Part shown: positions 26,347-35,764 of the stretch, one piece after another
Layout: every line of letters begins with the position of its first letter
Position numbering within the stretch: the first letter of the stretch is position 1
From: Rhodococcus sp. HNM0563
Lineage (GTDB): Bacteria; Actinomycetota; Actinomycetes; Mycobacteriales; Mycobacteriaceae
Direction of reading: 5' to 3'
DNA: 64,000 bases
NCBI RefSeq assembly: GCF_012726195.1
Contig: NZ_JAASAF010000003.1
Span: forward strand, 186,001 to 250,000
Translations under genes and position numbers: made by a program
The notes under the pieces: model-generated
Seen by the model: only the letters and a program-made list of their open reading frames with translations
The model's database searches: none
What the model was told of the DNA's origin: nothing

Positions 26347-28938
26347 CTATCGAACAGTGACGCCGATCTCACGACGGGCATACGCGGTGGTGCGTTCCCG
26401 GGCGGGACGACCGATGCCCTCGGCGATCGCCACCAGTTCGGCGACGGTTTTCTCCGACCCGTGCTGCGAACCCGCCATCCGCGAGATCGTCTCCTCCATC
26501 AGCGTGCCACCGAGATCGTTGGCGCCGCCCTCGAGCATCGCCTGTGTCCCCGCCACGCCGAGCTTGACCCAGCTGGTCTGGATATTCGCGATCCGCCCGT
26601 GCAGCATGATGCGGGCCAGCGCGTGCGCCGCGCGGTTGTCTCGCATCGTCGGCCCCGGACGCGAGGCGCCCGCCAGATAGAGCGGCGACGACTGATGCAC
26701 GAACGGCAGCAACACGAACTCGGTGAACCCACCCGTCCGGTCCTGGATTCCGCGCAGCACGTTCAGGTGCCCCACCCAATGGTGCGGCTGGTCGACGTGC
26801 CCGTACATCATGGTCGAACTCGACCGCAGTCCCACCTCGTGCGCCGTCGTGACGACCTCGATCCACTCCGCGGTCGGCAGCTTGCCCTTCGTCAGGACCC
26901 ACCGCACCTCGTCGTCGAGGATCTCCGCGGCCGTACCGGGGATGGTGTCGAGGCCGGCCTCGCGCAGCTCGGTCAACCATTCACGGATGGAGGTACCGCT
27001 CCGCGCGACACCGTTGACGATCTCCATCGGGGAGAACGCGTGCACGTGCATGGAGGGCACCCGCGCTTTCACTGCCCGCACCAGATCGGCGTAGCCGGTG
27101 ACGGGCAGCTCCGGATCGATGCCACCCTGCATACACACCTCGGTGGCGCCTGCGACGTGCGCTTCCCACGCCCGGTCGGCGACTTCGTCGGCAGAGAGCG
27201 TGAAGGCATCGGCGTCACCCTTGCGCTGCGCGAACGCGCAGAACCGGCAGCCCGTGTAACAGATGTTGGTGAAGTTGATGTTCCTGTTGACGACATAGGT
27301 GACGTCGTCGCCGACCGTGTCGCGGCGCAGCTGATCTGCCAGCGCCACCATTGCCTCCAGGCCCGCACCGTCGGCGTTCGCGAGCGCTGTGTACTCGGCA
27401 TCCGAGCACCCTCCCGGGTTGCGCTCCGCGGAACGCAACGCCGACAGCACGTCGCGCTCGAGGCGAACCGGCGCGGACTCACCCAGTGCCAGCACCTGCT
27501 CGCGCACAGTGTCCCAATCACCGAAGGCACTGCCCAGGTCGGAGCGATGATCGGTATTGCGCCCGGTCACGTCGATCTCGGAGTTGAGGTCGATACGCCC
27601 CGACGACTCCCAGTCCACATCGGGCTCCTGCCACGGCAGACCCGACGGGATGACCCCTCTGGCGAGACCGGTCTCCGGGTCGGACAGCGCACGCACGTGC
27701 GCGGTGATCCTCGGATCGATCCACGGCTGACCGGCCAGCACGTACTGCGGCTGCGCTGCGATTCGTTCGGTGAGCCGGAAGCCCGCTTCGGCGCTCAGCC
27801 GGGCAAGCGTGTCGAGGTTCGGCCACGGCCGCTCCGGATTGACGTGATCCGGGGTCAGCGGCGACACCCCGCCCCAGTCGTCGACTCCCGCCCCGAGCAA
27901 CGCGCGGCACTCGTCGAGCGACACCAGGTTGGGCGGCGCCTGGATACGCATACCCGGACCGAGGATCAGACGGGTGACCGCGATCGCGGCCAGGAATTCG
28001 TCGAGCGCGGCGTCGTCGACGTCGCGCATCGCCGTGTCGTCCTTGGCCCGGAAGTTCTGCACGATGACTTCTTGGATGTGCCCGAACGCCTTGTGCGTCT
28101 TCCTGATCGCCAGGATCGACTCGGCACGCTCGACGAACGACTCGCCGATTCCGACGAGGATGCCCGTAGTGAACGGCACCGACAACCGGCCCGCATCGGT
28201 GAGCACCCGCAGCCGCACGGACGGTTCCTTGTCGGGGCTGCCGTGATGGCACTGGCCCTTCTCGGTGAACAACCGCTCCGAGGTCGTCTCGAGCATCATG
28301 CCCATCGACGGCGCTACCGGCTTGAGCCGCGAGATCTCGGCCCAGCTCATCACGCCCGGGTTCAAGTGCGGAAGCAATCCGGTCTCCTCGAGCACCCGGA
28401 TCGACATCGCGCGCACATAGTCGAGCGTCGAGTCGTACCCGCGTTCGTCAAGCCACTGCCGCGCCTCTGGCCACCGGTCCTCGGGCCGGTCACCGAGAGT
28501 GAACAGCGCTTCCTTGCAGCCGAGCTCGGCGCCCTGCCGTGCGATCTCGAGGATCTCGTCGGGCTCGAGGTACATCCCCCGGCCTTCTGCCCGAAGCTTG
28601 CCCGGGACCGTGACGAACGTGCAGTAGTGGCAACGGTCGCGGCACAGCCGGGTGATCGGGACGAACACCTTCCGCGAGTAGGTGACCGTACCCGGCCGCT
28701 CCTGCTCGAGCAGACCCGCATCGCGTACCCGGGCCGCCGACGCACACAAATCGTCGAGGTCGGCGCCGCGCGCCTGCAGCAGCACAGCGGCTTCGTCGAT
28801 GTTGAGAGTCACCCCGTCGCGGGCGCGACGCAGCACCCGGCGCATCGCAGACGGGGACGGCCGGGGAGCGGCACCGGGGCGCAGCGACGGCGACGGAAGC
28901 ATCGCAGAGTGCTGGGTGTCGTCAGCGGAATCGGTCAT
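26347..28938 (-). CDS. fbiC: FO synthase, fused CofG-CofH
   Basis: FbiC (863 aa) makes the 5-deazaflavin FO, the chromophore of cofactor F420, from tyrosine and a ribityl-pyrimidine. It is a fusion of two radical-SAM enzymes: the CofG half with the cluster motif CRDRCHYC near residue 100 and the CofH half with CYTGCRFC near residue 565, each with its own TIM barrel. ATG 28938 is used; the frame continues 16 codons further. Several F420-dependent enzyme families are expected in this genome. The position before mshB matches M. tuberculosis Rv1173-Rv1170 apart from the inserted PH-domain and UDG genes. Confidence 0.96.
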   Translation of the reverse strand: MTDSADDTQHSAMLPSPSLRPGAAPRPSPSAMRRVLRRARDGVTLNIDEAAVLLQARGADLDDLCASAARVRDAGLLEQERPGTVTYSRKVFVPITRLCRDRCHYCTFVTVPGKLRAEGRGMYLEPDEILEIARQGAELGCKEALFTLGDRPEDRWPEARQWLDERGYDSTLDYVRAMSIRVLEETGLLPHLNPGVMSWAEISRLKPVAPSMGMMLETTSERLFTEKGQCHHGSPDKEPSVRLRVLTDAGRLSVPFTTGILVGIGESFVERAESILAIRKTHKAFGHIQEVIVQNFRAKDDTAMRDVDDAALDEFLAAIAVTRLILGPGMRIQAPPNLVSLDECRALLGAGVDDWGGVSPLTPDHVNPERPWPNLDTLARLSAEAGFRLTERIAAQPQYVLAGQPWIDPRITAHVRALSDPETGLARGVIPSGLPWQEPDVDWESSGRIDLNSEIDVTGRNTDHRSDLGSAFGDWDTVREQVLALGESAPVRLERDVLSALRSAERNPGGCSDAEYTALANADGAGLEAMVALADQLRRDTVGDDVTYVVNRNINFTNICYTGCRFCAFAQRKGDADAFTLSADEVADRAWEAHVAGATEVCMQGGIDPELPVTGYADLVRAVKARVPSMHVHAFSPMEIVNGVARSGTSIREWLTELREAGLDTIPGTAAEILDDEVRWVLTKGKLPTAEWIEVVTTAHEVGLRSSSTMMYGHVDQPHHWVGHLNVLRGIQDRTGGFTEFVLLPFVHQSSPLYLAGASRPGPTMRDNRAAHALARIMLHGRIANIQTSWVKLGVAGTQAMLEGGANDLGGTLMEETISRMAGSQHGSEKTVAELVAIAEGIGRPARERTTAYARREIGVTVR

Positions 28939-28993
28939 GGGCCGATCATGCGCCCCTGCCGTGTCGCATGCCACTTCGGGGTGCACCCGGCTG

Positions 28994-29209
28994 TCACTCG
29001 TGGGGATAGTCGTCGTCCACGGCTACCTCGCGATTCTGCTCGACCGCGTCGGCAGGATCGACCTCGAGCGGCAGGTCTGTCGGGTATGTATCGCGAGGCT
29101 CGTCATAAGCCGGCGTCGACTGTTCGGCCCGATCGCCTTCGGAATCCTCCGCCGAAAGGCTGCCGAACCCGAGGACATCGGCAGTGTCGGTCATGTCGGC
29201 TTCGCTCAT
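28994..29209 (-). CDS. Small acidic protein of unknown function
   Basis: This 71 aa protein starts at an ATG with AGGAGG six bases upstream, which makes it a convincing small gene. It is very acidic and has no membrane helix: [18 protein letters not shown] at the start and [20 protein letters not shown] near the end. I recall similar short C-terminal patterns (P-x-E-A-x-x-A-D-x-x-x-Q) in other actinobacterial proteins, but I cannot name a family. It lies 55 bases upstream of fbiC on the same strand and may be its operon leader gene. Confidence 0.75.
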   Translation of the reverse strand: MSEADMTDTADVLGFGSLSAEDSEGDRAEQSTPAYDEPRDTYPTDLPLEVDPADAVEQNREVAVDDDYPHE

Positions 29210-29317
29210 CTCGATCCTCCTCGTGACTGAAACGCCCGGCAGTGTGGGAATACTCGGGGCTGCCCCGATCGGGTGTCCAACCAAGCCTAACGTGGAACCC
29301 TGAACCGAGTCGGGAGT

Positions 29318-29824
29318 GTGAATGTGGACAGCAGCACCGGGACGGTGATGACCGAACCCGCATGGAGGCCGAGTCCGAAGGCTCGGGCATTGTGGGCGAT
29401 CAACGCTGCGTTGATGTGGGTACCGATCGTCATTGCGCAGGTCGTGTGGGGTGTGCTCGACTCCGGTCGGGCCGGGTGGCACATCGCCGCGGCCGTCGCG
29501 ACCGTCGTCGTCGCGGGCGTGCACATCACGGTGGTGCCGCTGTGGCGGTATCGGGTGCATCGATGGGAGATCAGCGACACCGCCGTCCACACCCGCTCCG
29601 GTTGGTTCACGCAGGAACGCCGCATCGCACCGATCTCCCGGATCCAGACCGTCGACACCGAACGCGGACCGATCGACCGGTGGCTCGGGCTCGCGACCGT
29701 GACCGTCACCACCGCGTCGTCCGCAGGTGCCGTGGAAATCACCGCGCTCGATGCGGCAGTGGCCGACGAGACGGTCGCACGACTCACCGCGATCGCAGGT
29801 GGCGACGGAGCCGATGCGACGTGA
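29318..29824 (+). CDS. Bacterial PH-domain membrane protein (YdbS-like)
   Basis: This 168 aa protein has two membrane helices (about 25-45 and 55-75) followed by one bacterial PH domain (bPH2): YRVHRWEISDTAVHTRSGWF, then RRIAPISRIQTVDTERGPID and LGLATVTVTTASSAG. The frame opens with GTG 29318; GTG 29324, seven bases after GGGAG, is a better start. It overlaps the next gene by GTGA. YdbS/YdbT-like pairs are known as membrane proteins of unclear function, in some Gram-positives linked to bacteriocin or envelope stress resistance. Confidence 0.82.
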   Translation: MNVDSSTGTVMTEPAWRPSPKARALWAINAALMWVPIVIAQVVWGVLDSGRAGWHIAAAVATVVVAGVHITVVPLWRYRVHRWEISDTAVHTRSGWFTQERRIAPISRIQTVDTERGPIDRWLGLATVTVTTASSAGAVEITALDAAVADETVARLTAIAGGDGADAT

Positions 29825-31410
29825 CTTTCGAATCCGAGACACCCCCACCCGACACGACGCATCCTGCAGGCACCGTCGACGACGACATCGTCGGCTGGCA
29901 GCGACTCGACCGCCGGATGCTGCTGATCCATCCGGTCGAGGAGATCGCGAAGCTGTTCCCCGTCCTGATCGGGTCGGTGTTGCTGGGCAGCAGCAGAGGC
30001 AACCCGTACTGGGGGCTCGGTGTCGCGGGGCTGCTGGTCCTTGTCGGACTGGCCCGCTGGTTCACCACGAGCTATCGGATCGGGCCCGCGCACGTCGAGT
30101 TGCGCCGCGGTCTGCTCCGACGCCGCGAGCTCTCGGTCCCGCGCAGCCGCATCCGGTCGGTCGACGTCGATCGGCGGGTACTGCATCGACTGCTCGGCCT
30201 CGCAGTGGTGAAGATCGGCACCGGACAATCGGTCGGCAGCGCCACCGATCACAACAGATTCGAACTCAACGGCATCGCCATCGAGGACGTTCCCGCTCTG
30301 CGTGCCGGACTCCTCGGGGACGGCCTCGCTGCCGCAGCGCCCGAAAGCACGGCCGCGCGCACACCGGTGGACTCCGTGCGCGCCCCGATGGGCACTGCAC
30401 CGAGCGAACGCGAACTGGCCCGCCTCCGATCCGGGTGGGTGCGGTACGCGCCGTTCTCGGCCACCGGCCTGATCGGTATCGCCGCCGTGGTCGGGCTGGC
30501 GTTCCAATACGGGATCGGCGAACAACTCACCGAATCGGACACCGTCGCACGCGGGGTCGATGCGCTCGCGGCCGCCGGCATTGCGGTCGTCGTCGGAGTC
30601 GCAGTGGTCGTGATCCTCGTCGTCGCGAGCATCGCCGCGTGCATCCGGTACCTCCTGCTGTACGGGAACCTACTGGTCACCGACGACGGACGGATGCTGC
30701 GGGTCGGGCGAGGCCTGCTCCGGGTGCGGCACACGACGCTCGATCGCGCGCGCCTTCGCGGCGTCGACGTCCACGAGCCCGTTGCACTGAGACTCGTGGG
30801 AGCTGCACGACTCGACGCGATCATGACAGGTGTATCGGCCGAACGCGGCGAGTCGTCGCTCGTGCTGCCGTCGGCGCCCGATGGTGAGGTCCGCCGGGTC
30901 GCAGGCGAAGTGCTCACCACCGATTCACCGTTGACGGTGCCGCTGGTCCCCCACGGCGCTGCGGCACGCCGCCGCCGATTCACCAGGGCGGTCGCGCCGG
31001 TGGTGTGCCTGATCGCGGCGGGCATTGCACTCACCACGATCCTCGACCGGCCGCTGCCGTTGCCCGCGACCACAGCCGGAACGGTGGTGCTCGTCGTTGC
31101 CGCGGCAGCGCTCGGGTGGGATCGCTATCGGGGGCTCGGGCATGCGTCGCCGCCGGGGTACCTCGTCACACGTGCGGGTTCCGTCGATCGTCATCGGGTC
31201 TGCCTCGAGTCGGACGGGATCATCGGATGGACCGTGCGCCAGACGTTCTTCCAGCGGCGCGCGGGAGTGGCGACGGTGATCGCTGCGACGCCCGCGGGCG
31301 CAGGCCACTACGAGGTCGTCGACGTCCCCGAAAGCGACGCCTGGGCGTTGATCGAATCCGTGACGCCCGGCGCGGGCGATATCTGGACACGCGGAGGTCA
31401 TGCCTCGTGA
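29821..31410 (+). CDS. Multi-PH-domain membrane protein (YdbT-like)
   Basis: This 529 aa protein continues the YdbS/YdbT pair. It has PH-like segments YRIGPAHVELRRGLLRRREL with SRIRSVDVDRRVLHRLLGL, then LLVTDDGRMLRVGRGLLRVR with LDRARLRGVDVHE, and a third PGYLVTRAGSVDRHRVCLES, each between pairs of membrane helices (about 50-85, 205-275, 395-435). GTG 29821 overlaps the previous stop, and its own end overlaps the start of the uracil-DNA glycosylase gene (GTGA). A longer upstream open frame is ignored because it overlaps the first PH gene. Function is unknown. Confidence 0.82.
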   Translation: MTFESETPPPDTTHPAGTVDDDIVGWQRLDRRMLLIHPVEEIAKLFPVLIGSVLLGSSRGNPYWGLGVAGLLVLVGLARWFTTSYRIGPAHVELRRGLLRRRELSVPRSRIRSVDVDRRVLHRLLGLAVVKIGTGQSVGSATDHNRFELNGIAIEDVPALRAGLLGDGLAAAAPESTAARTPVDSVRAPMGTAPSERELARLRSGWVRYAPFSATGLIGIAAVVGLAFQYGIGEQLTESDTVARGVDALAAAGIAVVVGVAVVVILVVASIAACIRYLLLYGNLLVTDDGRMLRVGRGLLRVRHTTLDRARLRGVDVHEPVALRLVGAARLDAIMTGVSAERGESSLVLPSAPDGEVRRVAGEVLTTDSPLTVPLVPHGAAARRRRFTRAVAPVVCLIAAGIALTTILDRPLPLPATTAGTVVLVVAAAALGWDRYRGLGHASPPGYLVTRAGSVDRHRVCLESDGIIGWTVRQTFFQRRAGVATVIAATPAGAGHYEVVDVPESDAWALIESVTPGAGDIWTRGGHAS

Positions 31411-32141
31411 TCGATCCTTGGCGCAGACCCGGAGCAAGCACGCTCGCGGTGATGGACGAGTTGCTCGTGGACTGCCGCGCGTGCCCGAGGCTGGTCGAGT
31501 GGCGTGAACGCGTCGCACGGGAGAAGCGGGCCGCTTTCCGCGACGAGGAGTACTGGGGAAGACCGGTCCCCGGTTTCGGCCCCACCGATGCGGCGCTGCT
31601 CATCGTGGGATTGGCGCCTGCCGCGCACGGCGCGAATCGGACGGGTCGGATGTTCACCGGCGATCGCTCCGGGGACTTCCTCTACGCCGCCATGTACGAA
31701 GCCGGACTCGCGTCGCAACCGACTGCGACCCACATCGGTGACGGACTCGAATTGTTCGGCACCCGGATCACCTCACCGGTGCACTGCGCGCCCCCCGCAA
31801 ACAAGCCGACCGTGACCGAGCGGGACACGTGCCGTGGCTGGCTCGAGCAGGAACTCGCGTTGCTCTCGCCGACGCTGCGGGCCGTCGTGGTGCTCGGTGG
31901 TTTCGGATGGCAAGCGTTGCTCCCGGTGCTTACCGCCGCGGGATGGGTCGTGCCGTCACCGCGTCCGAAGTTCGGGCACGGCGCAAGCGTCACCCTCGCC
32001 CCGGCGACCGAGGGCAAGGCCCCGCTGCACCTGTTCGGGTGCTATCACGTGAGTCAGCAGAACACCTTCACCGGCCGCCTCACCCAGGAGATGACCGCGG
32101 CGGTTCTCACATCTGCTGCGCAGGCGGCCGGGCTGTCTTGA
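31407..32141 (+). CDS. udgB: Family 5 uracil-DNA glycosylase
   Basis: UdgB (244 aa) removes uracil and related deaminated bases from DNA. It has the Fe-S family motifs: VDCRACPRLVEWRERVA with the first two cysteines, motif A GLAPAAHGANRTGRMFTGD, which lacks the polar catalytic residue of other families as expected for family 5, HCAPPANKPTVTERDTC with the other cysteines, and motif B CYHVSQQNTFTGRLT. GTG 31407 overlaps the stop of the PH-domain gene, so a repair enzyme is coupled to an envelope protein. Its 3' end overlaps the convergent membrane protein gene by 35 bases. Confidence 0.92.
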   Translation: MIDPWRRPGASTLAVMDELLVDCRACPRLVEWRERVAREKRAAFRDEEYWGRPVPGFGPTDAALLIVGLAPAAHGANRTGRMFTGDRSGDFLYAAMYEAGLASQPTATHIGDGLELFGTRITSPVHCAPPANKPTVTERDTCRGWLEQELALLSPTLRAVVVLGGFGWQALLPVLTAAGWVVPSPRPKFGHGASVTLAPATEGKAPLHLFGCYHVSQQNTFTGRLTQEMTAAVLTSAAQAAGLS

Positions 32142-32541
32142 TGATCGCTTTGATCCTCGCCGAGAAGAGATAACCGCCTGCGGGCAAGAGCGCCGCGACG
32201 GGAAGCATCAGGATCCGCCAGTCCGCCATGGCCAGCTGATCGCCACCCGGCCCGACGGCCAGGCACACCGCGAATCCGAGCAACCAGGCCGCGAGCGGCA
32301 GCATCGCGGTTCGCAGCGAGTCGGTTTCGCTGTACAGGGCCATCACCAGCAGCAGATTGATCACCGCTGCGAGCAGAATCGTGATCGGGAACGGAACCGG
32401 GCCGATGTAGAGGCCGAGGAACAGCACCGACAGGATCGCGCAGAGGGCACCGTCGAAGACGAGCAACGCAACGATGCCTCGCCGCGGCTCCGGCGGCAGC
32501 GCGGGTACGTCCGGCAGTTCGGTTGCAGGGTCGACGGTCAT
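32107..32541 (-). CDS. Four-helix membrane protein (Rv1171-like)
   Basis: This 144 aa protein has four membrane helices (about 23-45, 50-70, 80-97, 108-128) after a Pro-rich cytoplasmic start with LPDVPALPPEPRR, and ends in a basic tail. No enzyme motif is seen. It matches by size and place the conserved membrane protein next to mshB in M. tuberculosis (Rv1171, recalled). It is the last gene of the lpqW-mshB run, 53 bases after the 52 aa gene. Confidence 0.8.
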   Translation of the reverse strand: MTVDPATELPDVPALPPEPRRGIVALLVFDGALCAILSVLFLGLYIGPVPFPITILLAAVINLLLVMALYSETDSLRTAMLPLAAWLLGFAVCLAVGPGGDQLAMADWRILMLPVAALLPAGGYLFSARIKAIIKTARPPAQQM

Positions 32542-32594
32542 CGTTCCATAGTGCGTGACGGCACCTCTGCCGAGCTACCCGGGGTCGGGGCAGG

Positions 32595-32753
32595 TCAGGG
32601 CACGGGCGGGTAACCGAGCATGGTCAGCAGGTGCGATTGCATGTCGACGAACCCGTAGAGCGCATCGAAATAGCCGGCGCGAATCTCGTCGGCGTGCGGC
32701 CGCAACGAGTCGACGAACGCGACGATCTGATTCTGAACGGACCAGTTGTACAT
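32595..32753 (-). CDS. 52-residue protein in the mycothiol operon
   Basis: A short frame gives a 52 aa protein beginning MYNWSVQNQIVAFVDSLRPH and ending LLTMLGYPPVP. The ATG at 32753 follows a strong purine block GGAGGGAGGGGG by five bases. It is predicted helical and amphipathic with no membrane segment, cysteine or signal. It sits 36 bases after mshB and 53 before the membrane protein gene, all on the minus strand. I do not recognise a family. The good ribosome-binding site and operon position support a real gene. Confidence 0.72.
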   Translation of the reverse strand: MYNWSVQNQIVAFVDSLRPHADEIRAGYFDALYGFVDMQSHLLTMLGYPPVP

Positions 32754-32789
32754 CGCCGCCCCCTCCCTCCATAGGTGACGGCGGTCACA

Positions 32790-33674
32790 TTAGCTGATGC
32801 CGGAGAAGAGGTCACGCTCCCGCCCGGAATCGTCCCGTTCGCCCGGTTCTCCGCGCACCAAGCGGAAATGCTCCTCGCGGAAGATCGGTTGGGCGACCGA
32901 GTTCGACAGTGTGAACTGTGCTCCTCCCGGTGCCACGGTGACCTGTGTCGCGTGGGCTGCCATCGCGGCACGTTTCGCGTCGAGCACGTCGCGGACGTCG
33001 ACGACGGCGCTGACCTGATCGTCGGGCACGCTCGGGAGCTCGCCCGTCTCGGGCACGCGCCACCCCTCGGGGAGCTCGCCGATCTCGGCGACGCCCGCTT
33101 CGAGTGCCGTCCGCTCGGTGACCGTCCAGTACACCTTCGCCGGTGTCCACGGTGCACCCGCACCGGGGTAGTTCTCCGTTCCGGCGAGCTCGACGGCGGC
33201 GGTGACGCGTTCGTGCACCGCGATGTGGTCCGGGTGCCCGTACCCACCGACCGGGTCGTAGGTGATCACGACGTGAGGCCGAGTGCGCCGGATGACGGCA
33301 ACGAGCTCCCCCACGGCTTCATCGGGATCGGCGTTGACCCACGCTCGGGGATTCGACGCTGCCGGAGTGCCTGCCATCCCGGAGTCCCGCCAATGGCCTG
33401 CCCCGCCCAGGAACCAGGGCGCGGCGACCCCGAGGGCATTCAGGGCCCTGGTCAGTTCCAGCACGCGGTAACCACCCAGTTGGTCTGCCCGGTCCGCAGT
33501 CAGCTGCGCCCACTCGTCGCCGATGACTTCACCTTCCTCGCCGAGGGTGCAGGTCACCACGGTGACCTCGACTCCTTCGTCGACATACCGGGCGATAGTG
33601 CCGCCCGTGGTGAGGGTTTCATCGTCCGGGTGTGCGTGGACGAGCAGCAGTCTGCGCGGTTCGCCAGCGGTCAC
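32790..33674 (-). CDS. mshB: Mycothiol biosynthesis deacetylase MshB
   Basis: MshB (294 aa) deacetylates GlcNAc-inositol, the third step of mycothiol synthesis; mycothiol is the main thiol of actinobacteria. The LmbE-type zinc site is clear: HAHPDDE near residues 14-20, GTIARYVDEG, and GYGHPDHIAVHER with the third ligand. TCTLGEEGEVIG is typical of MshB rather than Mca. GTG start at 33674 with GGAGAGGAA upstream overlaps the lpqW stop (GTGA). The open frame upstream is a shadow of lpqW. Confidence 0.95.
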   Translation of the reverse strand: MTAGEPRRLLLVHAHPDDETLTTGGTIARYVDEGVEVTVVTCTLGEEGEVIGDEWAQLTADRADQLGGYRVLELTRALNALGVAAPWFLGGAGHWRDSGMAGTPAASNPRAWVNADPDEAVGELVAVIRRTRPHVVITYDPVGGYGHPDHIAVHERVTAAVELAGTENYPGAGAPWTPAKVYWTVTERTALEAGVAEIGELPEGWRVPETGELPSVPDDQVSAVVDVRDVLDAKRAAMAAHATQVTVAPGGAQFTLSNSVAQPIFREEHFRLVRGEPGERDDSGRERDLFSGIS

Positions 33675-35680
33675 GGTGTGTTCCTCTCCCAGAATCGAGC
33701 GTCGCCGACGATGCCTGCCTGCACCGGGCCTGCCAAGGCCACTCCGTCCACACCGGGGCCGGCGGCAGCGACGGACCGGCCCTGGATGATCGGAAGGTTC
33801 ACCGCGAGATCCCACAATCTGGACTCCACTGCAGCCAGGGTTGCAGGGACGTCGCCCACCCCGTGCAGGGCATCGACGAGCTGGGCCTGCACCGCGGGAT
33901 CGCAAGCACCGGAAAGGTTGCTCGGCGCTTCGAGCTGGGCCGCGGCAGCATCCTCTGCGTCATCCGTCGAGTCGGCGTCGCCGGGCTCATCGTTCCCGGC
34001 GTCCGAGCCTGGGACACCTGCTGCCGTGGTTTCCGGAGGGCCACTCCTCGACGTGGGCGTCGCCTCCGCCGTCTCCGACATGTCTGCGGTCTCCGAGGCG
34101 GCAGGAGCCGGGAGCGCGGGGAGGCATCCGAAGCGGGAGATCGCCGCCGTTGCCGGGTCGGACCCCGCCTCCATCCAGCCGACGATCGCGTGTACCTCCC
34201 CCGTGACGAGGGCGTCGCCGTAGAGTTCGTCCGGCGGTAGTTCACTCACTGAGGCCGCAATGCCTGCGCCGGACAACACGTCCGCTACCGTCCGCGCGAC
34301 AGTACGCGCTGTTTCGGACCCTTCGGCGACACCGATCACGAGCACGAGGGGCGCACCGTCCCGGACGAGCGTGCCGTCCGCGATCGGCTCTGCACGTCCC
34401 GATGGCGCCTCCTCCGGCGAATCCGCTTCCGAGGACGTCCCTTCCGCCGCGGTGGTCTCCGGTGTCGTCGTTTCGGCCGAGGACGACGAATCCACGGGCG
34501 GCTCGGAGGCAGGCACAGCGAGGAGGTTGGGCAGGTAGCCGGCGTCCGCGAACAGGGCGAGTGCGTCCTCACGACTCGGTCGCGGCGGCATCGTCGGCGC
34601 GTAGCCGGGATCGGACGGAGCGAGGACCTGGGCCCGGTCGGGCACGATCTCGGCAGCGGAACCCGCTGCGACGAGGGCAAGCATCTCCGGGTCGAGAAGG
34701 CCGAGCACAGCGCGGCGCACCCGCGGGTCGGCGAGAGTGGCGGTACGGGTGTTGAGCGTCAATTCGAGCGTGCGGGACTCGAGCTGCACGTGCGTTCGCA
34801 GGCCGGATACCGCACCGAGCTGGGCGAGCAACGCCGATCCGCCCGAGACCTGCGCGATCTGAGTATCGCCGGTGCGCATGGATTCGGTGAGCTGGGCGTC
34901 GCTGCCACCGCGTCGCATGAGGATCTCGTCCGGGAGCGCGGGCTCGCCCCAGAACCGGTCGTTACGCTCGAGCAGCACCTCGCCGCGACCACGGTCGACG
35001 GATTCCACCTTGAACGGGCCACCCGACACCGGGATCGTTTCCGACAGGCCGGTGTCGAAACCACCCGGGGTGTCCTTGACGAGATGCGCGGGCAGCATGT
35101 CGGCGAACAACTCTCGCCAGGCGGGGTACGGCTCACGCAGTGTCACAGTGACCGTCTTACCCGCGCCCGAGGACTGGACGTCTTCGATCAACCGGTAACC
35201 GGCGGCGTCGACGACTCCCGGCTGCGTGATCATCTGCTGCCAGAGGTAATGGAAGTCCTCCGCCGCGATGGGTGCGCTGTCGGACCATTGGGCGTCGGTG
35301 CGAACCTCGTACTCGATGGTGAACGGTGCCTGCGAGACCACCTCCGCCGACACCAGCACCGAGTCGTCCAGCACCCATTCGGTGACTCCGGGGTGCTCCA
35401 CGCTCGGCACGGGACGGAAGGCGCTGGGCAGCACCAGCTGCGCGATCGCATCACCGACCGGTGACTGATCTGCCAGCAGATGAGGGTTGAAGCCGGTCTC
35501 CACGCCGTCGATCGCGACGACCACGGTGTTGCGCTTCGGGGCAGGTGCCGGCGTTGCTGTCGGCTCCGTCTGTTCGATCGGCGGGGGTGGATCCGCGGTA
35601 CACGCCGCCGACGTCAGGACGGCTGTCGCGACGGCCACCGGAACGACCCATCGCCGATACCAGGTGCGCGAACGCAACAC
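33671..35680 (-). CDS. lpqW: Lipoprotein LpqW (family 5 solute-binding fold)
   Basis: This 669 aa lipoprotein has the oligopeptide-binding-protein fold (SBP family 5). The signal peptide is MLRSRTWYRRWVVPVAVATA with a lipobox ending SAAC. I place the start at GTG 35680, six bases after GAGGAA, not at the upstream GTG 35710. In mycobacteria LpqW controls the branch point between polar PIMs (made by PimE) and lipomannan/LAM; pimE is 3 kb away. Two long Ser/Thr/Glu/Ala-rich, probably disordered insertions (about 395-440 and 545-600) interrupt the C-terminal lobe. mshB is coupled downstream. A peptide-binding role is unlikely on family grounds. Confidence 0.87.
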   Translation of the reverse strand: MLRSRTWYRRWVVPVAVATAVLTSAACTADPPPPIEQTEPTATPAPAPKRNTVVVAIDGVETGFNPHLLADQSPVGDAIAQLVLPSAFRPVPSVEHPGVTEWVLDDSVLVSAEVVSQAPFTIEYEVRTDAQWSDSAPIAAEDFHYLWQQMITQPGVVDAAGYRLIEDVQSSGAGKTVTVTLREPYPAWRELFADMLPAHLVKDTPGGFDTGLSETIPVSGGPFKVESVDRGRGEVLLERNDRFWGEPALPDEILMRRGGSDAQLTESMRTGDTQIAQVSGGSALLAQLGAVSGLRTHVQLESRTLELTLNTRTATLADPRVRRAVLGLLDPEMLALVAAGSAAEIVPDRAQVLAPSDPGYAPTMPPRPSREDALALFADAGYLPNLLAVPASEPPVDSSSSAETTTPETTAAEGTSSEADSPEEAPSGRAEPIADGTLVRDGAPLVLVIGVAEGSETARTVARTVADVLSGAGIAASVSELPPDELYGDALVTGEVHAIVGWMEAGSDPATAAISRFGCLPALPAPAASETADMSETAEATPTSRSGPPETTAAGVPGSDAGNDEPGDADSTDDAEDAAAAQLEAPSNLSGACDPAVQAQLVDALHGVGDVPATLAAVESRLWDLAVNLPIIQGRSVAAAGPGVDGVALAGPVQAGIVGDARFWERNTP

Positions 35681-35720
35681 TCGGGCTTCCTCTCGTCGAC
35701 TTGTGTCCACCGGGTATGTC

Positions 35721-35752
35721 GCGGCCCCGGGAGCCTGGGCTACCGGGGCCGC
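35721..35752 (-). terminator. Terminator hairpin after typA
   Basis: GCGGCCCCGG (35721-35730) and CCGGGGCCGC (35743-35752) form a perfect 10-base stem with a 12-base loop, starting 13 bases beyond the typA stop and before lpqW on the same strand. It likely separates the typA transcript from lpqW-mshB. Confidence 0.7.
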
Positions 35753-35764
35753 TTCACACTATTC

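Noticed and set aside
26086-29226. Open frame of 1046 codons on the plus strand across fbiC
   Set aside because: It mirrors fbiC codon for codon, is Arg/His/Asp-rich and has no domain; long antisense frames are common at this GC content.
31005-31406. Upstream part of the frame that includes the uracil-DNA glycosylase
   Set aside because: It lies inside the PH-domain gene; the GTGA overlap at 31407 gives the usual enzyme N-terminus.
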